DNA of 64,000 bases, from contig OZ020248.1 of assembly GCA_963971285.1 (NCBI GenBank), positions 21,597,873-21,661,872 on the forward strand, in the 5' to 3' direction. Source of the DNA: Astropecten irregularis (taxonomy: Eukaryota > Echinodermata > Asteroidea > Paxillosida > Astropectinidae). Position numbers and translations under genes: made by a program. Position 1 is the first letter of the stretch. Each line of letters begins with the position of its first letter. Below the pieces are notes generated by a model. It was not told where the DNA came from. It searched no databases and saw only the letters and a list, made by a program, of their open reading frames with translations. Shown piece after piece: positions 62,967 through 64,000 of this stretch.

Positions 62967-64000
62967 ACAGCCCTTATCAACTCGGTGAAGTTGGTGTTCC
63001 CTGTGCACATAGCACTGTTTGCAATGAACTGGCACAGCCACCCACAATCATTCACATGCAGAAAAAGTTACTAACCCATCCCTTCTGGTAATGAGGATCA
63101 ACTTAAAGGAAACATTTTTCAAGGCTTTCACTGGGGTTATAATCAGTCATTGTTAAGTTTAAAAAGTTCAATGTCTCATTGGCGTGTTTGCATTTAAGTG
63201 TGACTTTATGGAAGATGCTGTCATCTATGTATGCCCAAATATTGTGAACAAAGTCAGCTTCCACCTTTGACACAAACACGGCACCTACTGCTTGCCTTAG
63301 CTTTTGGTTGCGGCTGAGTACTTGCATGTATATCATTGCTTGTATTTCCCATGCAGTATGTAGGCAATGTAAACCGAATGTCGTCAGACTTGGTGTCAGA
63401 TACTTAGTCATTTATAATTTATGGATGCTTACTGTGATCTGACTCATCATTGTCGTAACTACTGTGGTCACTTTCTTTTTCTTGGAAATCACCCAGATCA
63501 TCTGTTTTTCTGTATATGAGTAAAATCCACATCGACTTACCGCCTCAATGAATCGTTGCTTGGTTACCTGTCTCACCTTATCATCGTTTAATTGCAAGTA
63601 TATTTTGTTTGAACTATCCACGACAAATGTTGCGCAGTGACCACTTTCTACAGTGTTCCCATAGTGCAAGACAACTGAAACTAAACGGTAAGAAGCTTTT
63701 TCTTGATTGTTTGCTTGATAGTATGTGAAGTCAATCAACTCGTTTGCGTGGACTGGTCTTGCGACTTTTTAAATTGTGTTCTTATGCACTTCAAATCTGA
63801 GCAATTGAAGGATAATGATGTCTGGTGTGTGACAAATCTTAACTGTAGTTTTCTTTATTGCCTGCTCATCCTTGCAAGTTTCGCAATGTAAACCTTAAAG
63901 ACAATCATTTTGGAAGTACTGGTAACAAGAATCTCTCACATTGTTACCGATGATTGCAATAGGTAATACCAAATGTCCGGTTATGTTTTGCATTTCAAGC
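62967..64000 (-). pseudogene. Second copy of the USP block (runs off the window)
   Basis: Aligns with 45418 to about 46440. The His box is changed (SGHC for SGHY). A missing base near 63524 shifts the C-terminal frame (GFYSYTEKQ instead of GYLLIYRK), and a stop interrupts the segment upstream at about 63770. It keeps about 50 bp (63272-63330) absent from copy 1. The THAP-like fragment next to copy 1 is not repeated here. Confidence 0.8.

Overview
The window is eukaryotic, almost certainly from a marine invertebrate. The coding pieces are short exons with canonical GT/GC-AG splice sites, no operons are visible, the DNA is AT-rich, and the palindromic octamer TACATGTA recurs throughout. Most recognisable protein sequence belongs to decayed transposons: hAT, PIF/Harbinger, piggyBac, a MULE/SWIM type, an EnSpm/CACTA type, a P-element/THAP type, a non-LTR reverse transcriptase and a retrotransposon Gag. 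Nearly all of it lies on the minus strand. No species can be named from the sequence alone.

Layout. 0-5 kb: a CRE-bearing tandem repeat, one clean exon, two opposed arrays of a 16-bp repeat, and the first copy of a composite element (Harbinger stub, piggyBac fragment, DUF4806-like and TPRERQ-type exons). 5-12.6 kb: hAT, SAP, RT, an unnamed transposon protein, Gag and piggyBac remnants. 12.6-17.7 kb: a 2.1-kb block encoding a BEN domain, a coiled coil, a Myb/SANT domain and a transposon-associated domain, present twice in direct orientation. 18-25 kb: acidic exon, helicase remnant and several arrays with 171-, 42- and 31-bp units. 25-33 kb: a Pro-rich gene, hAT, HECT, MULE and Harbinger remnants, and the second copy of the composite element.

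33.3-44.4 kb is the most interesting stretch. It is a minus-strand gene in which one intron-plus-exon cassette of about 640-700 bp has been amplified to 14 copies. Most of the repeated exons are symmetric (phase 2-2; 90, 147 or 174 nt). They run into three downstream exons (acidic, Glu/Ser-rich, and a terminal exon with a zinc-finger-like motif), and every splice phase fits. Three near-identical copies carry a GC donor and are one base short, and one copy has a stop codon. The cassettes form a higher-order repeat of about 1,976 bp, so the amplification is recent.

44.7-48.3 kb: P-element/THAP-type fragment, a ubiquitin-specific protease remnant (repeated at 63-64 kb) and an SGNH hydrolase remnant whose nucleophile codon is a stop. 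48.3-53.2 kb: no convincing genes. 53-60 kb: three non-autonomous DNA transposons with clear ends. One is a 232-bp palindromic element with a TTA duplication. Two are hAT-type elements with perfect 8-bp duplications, one of which splits an open reading frame that closes up again when the element is taken out. 60-64 kb: coiled-coil and CACTA remnants and the second protease copy.

Most protein-coding content is degraded. The best candidates for a living host gene are the cassette-exon gene, the exon at 1261-1443 and possibly the Pro-rich frame at 25.2-26.05 kb.
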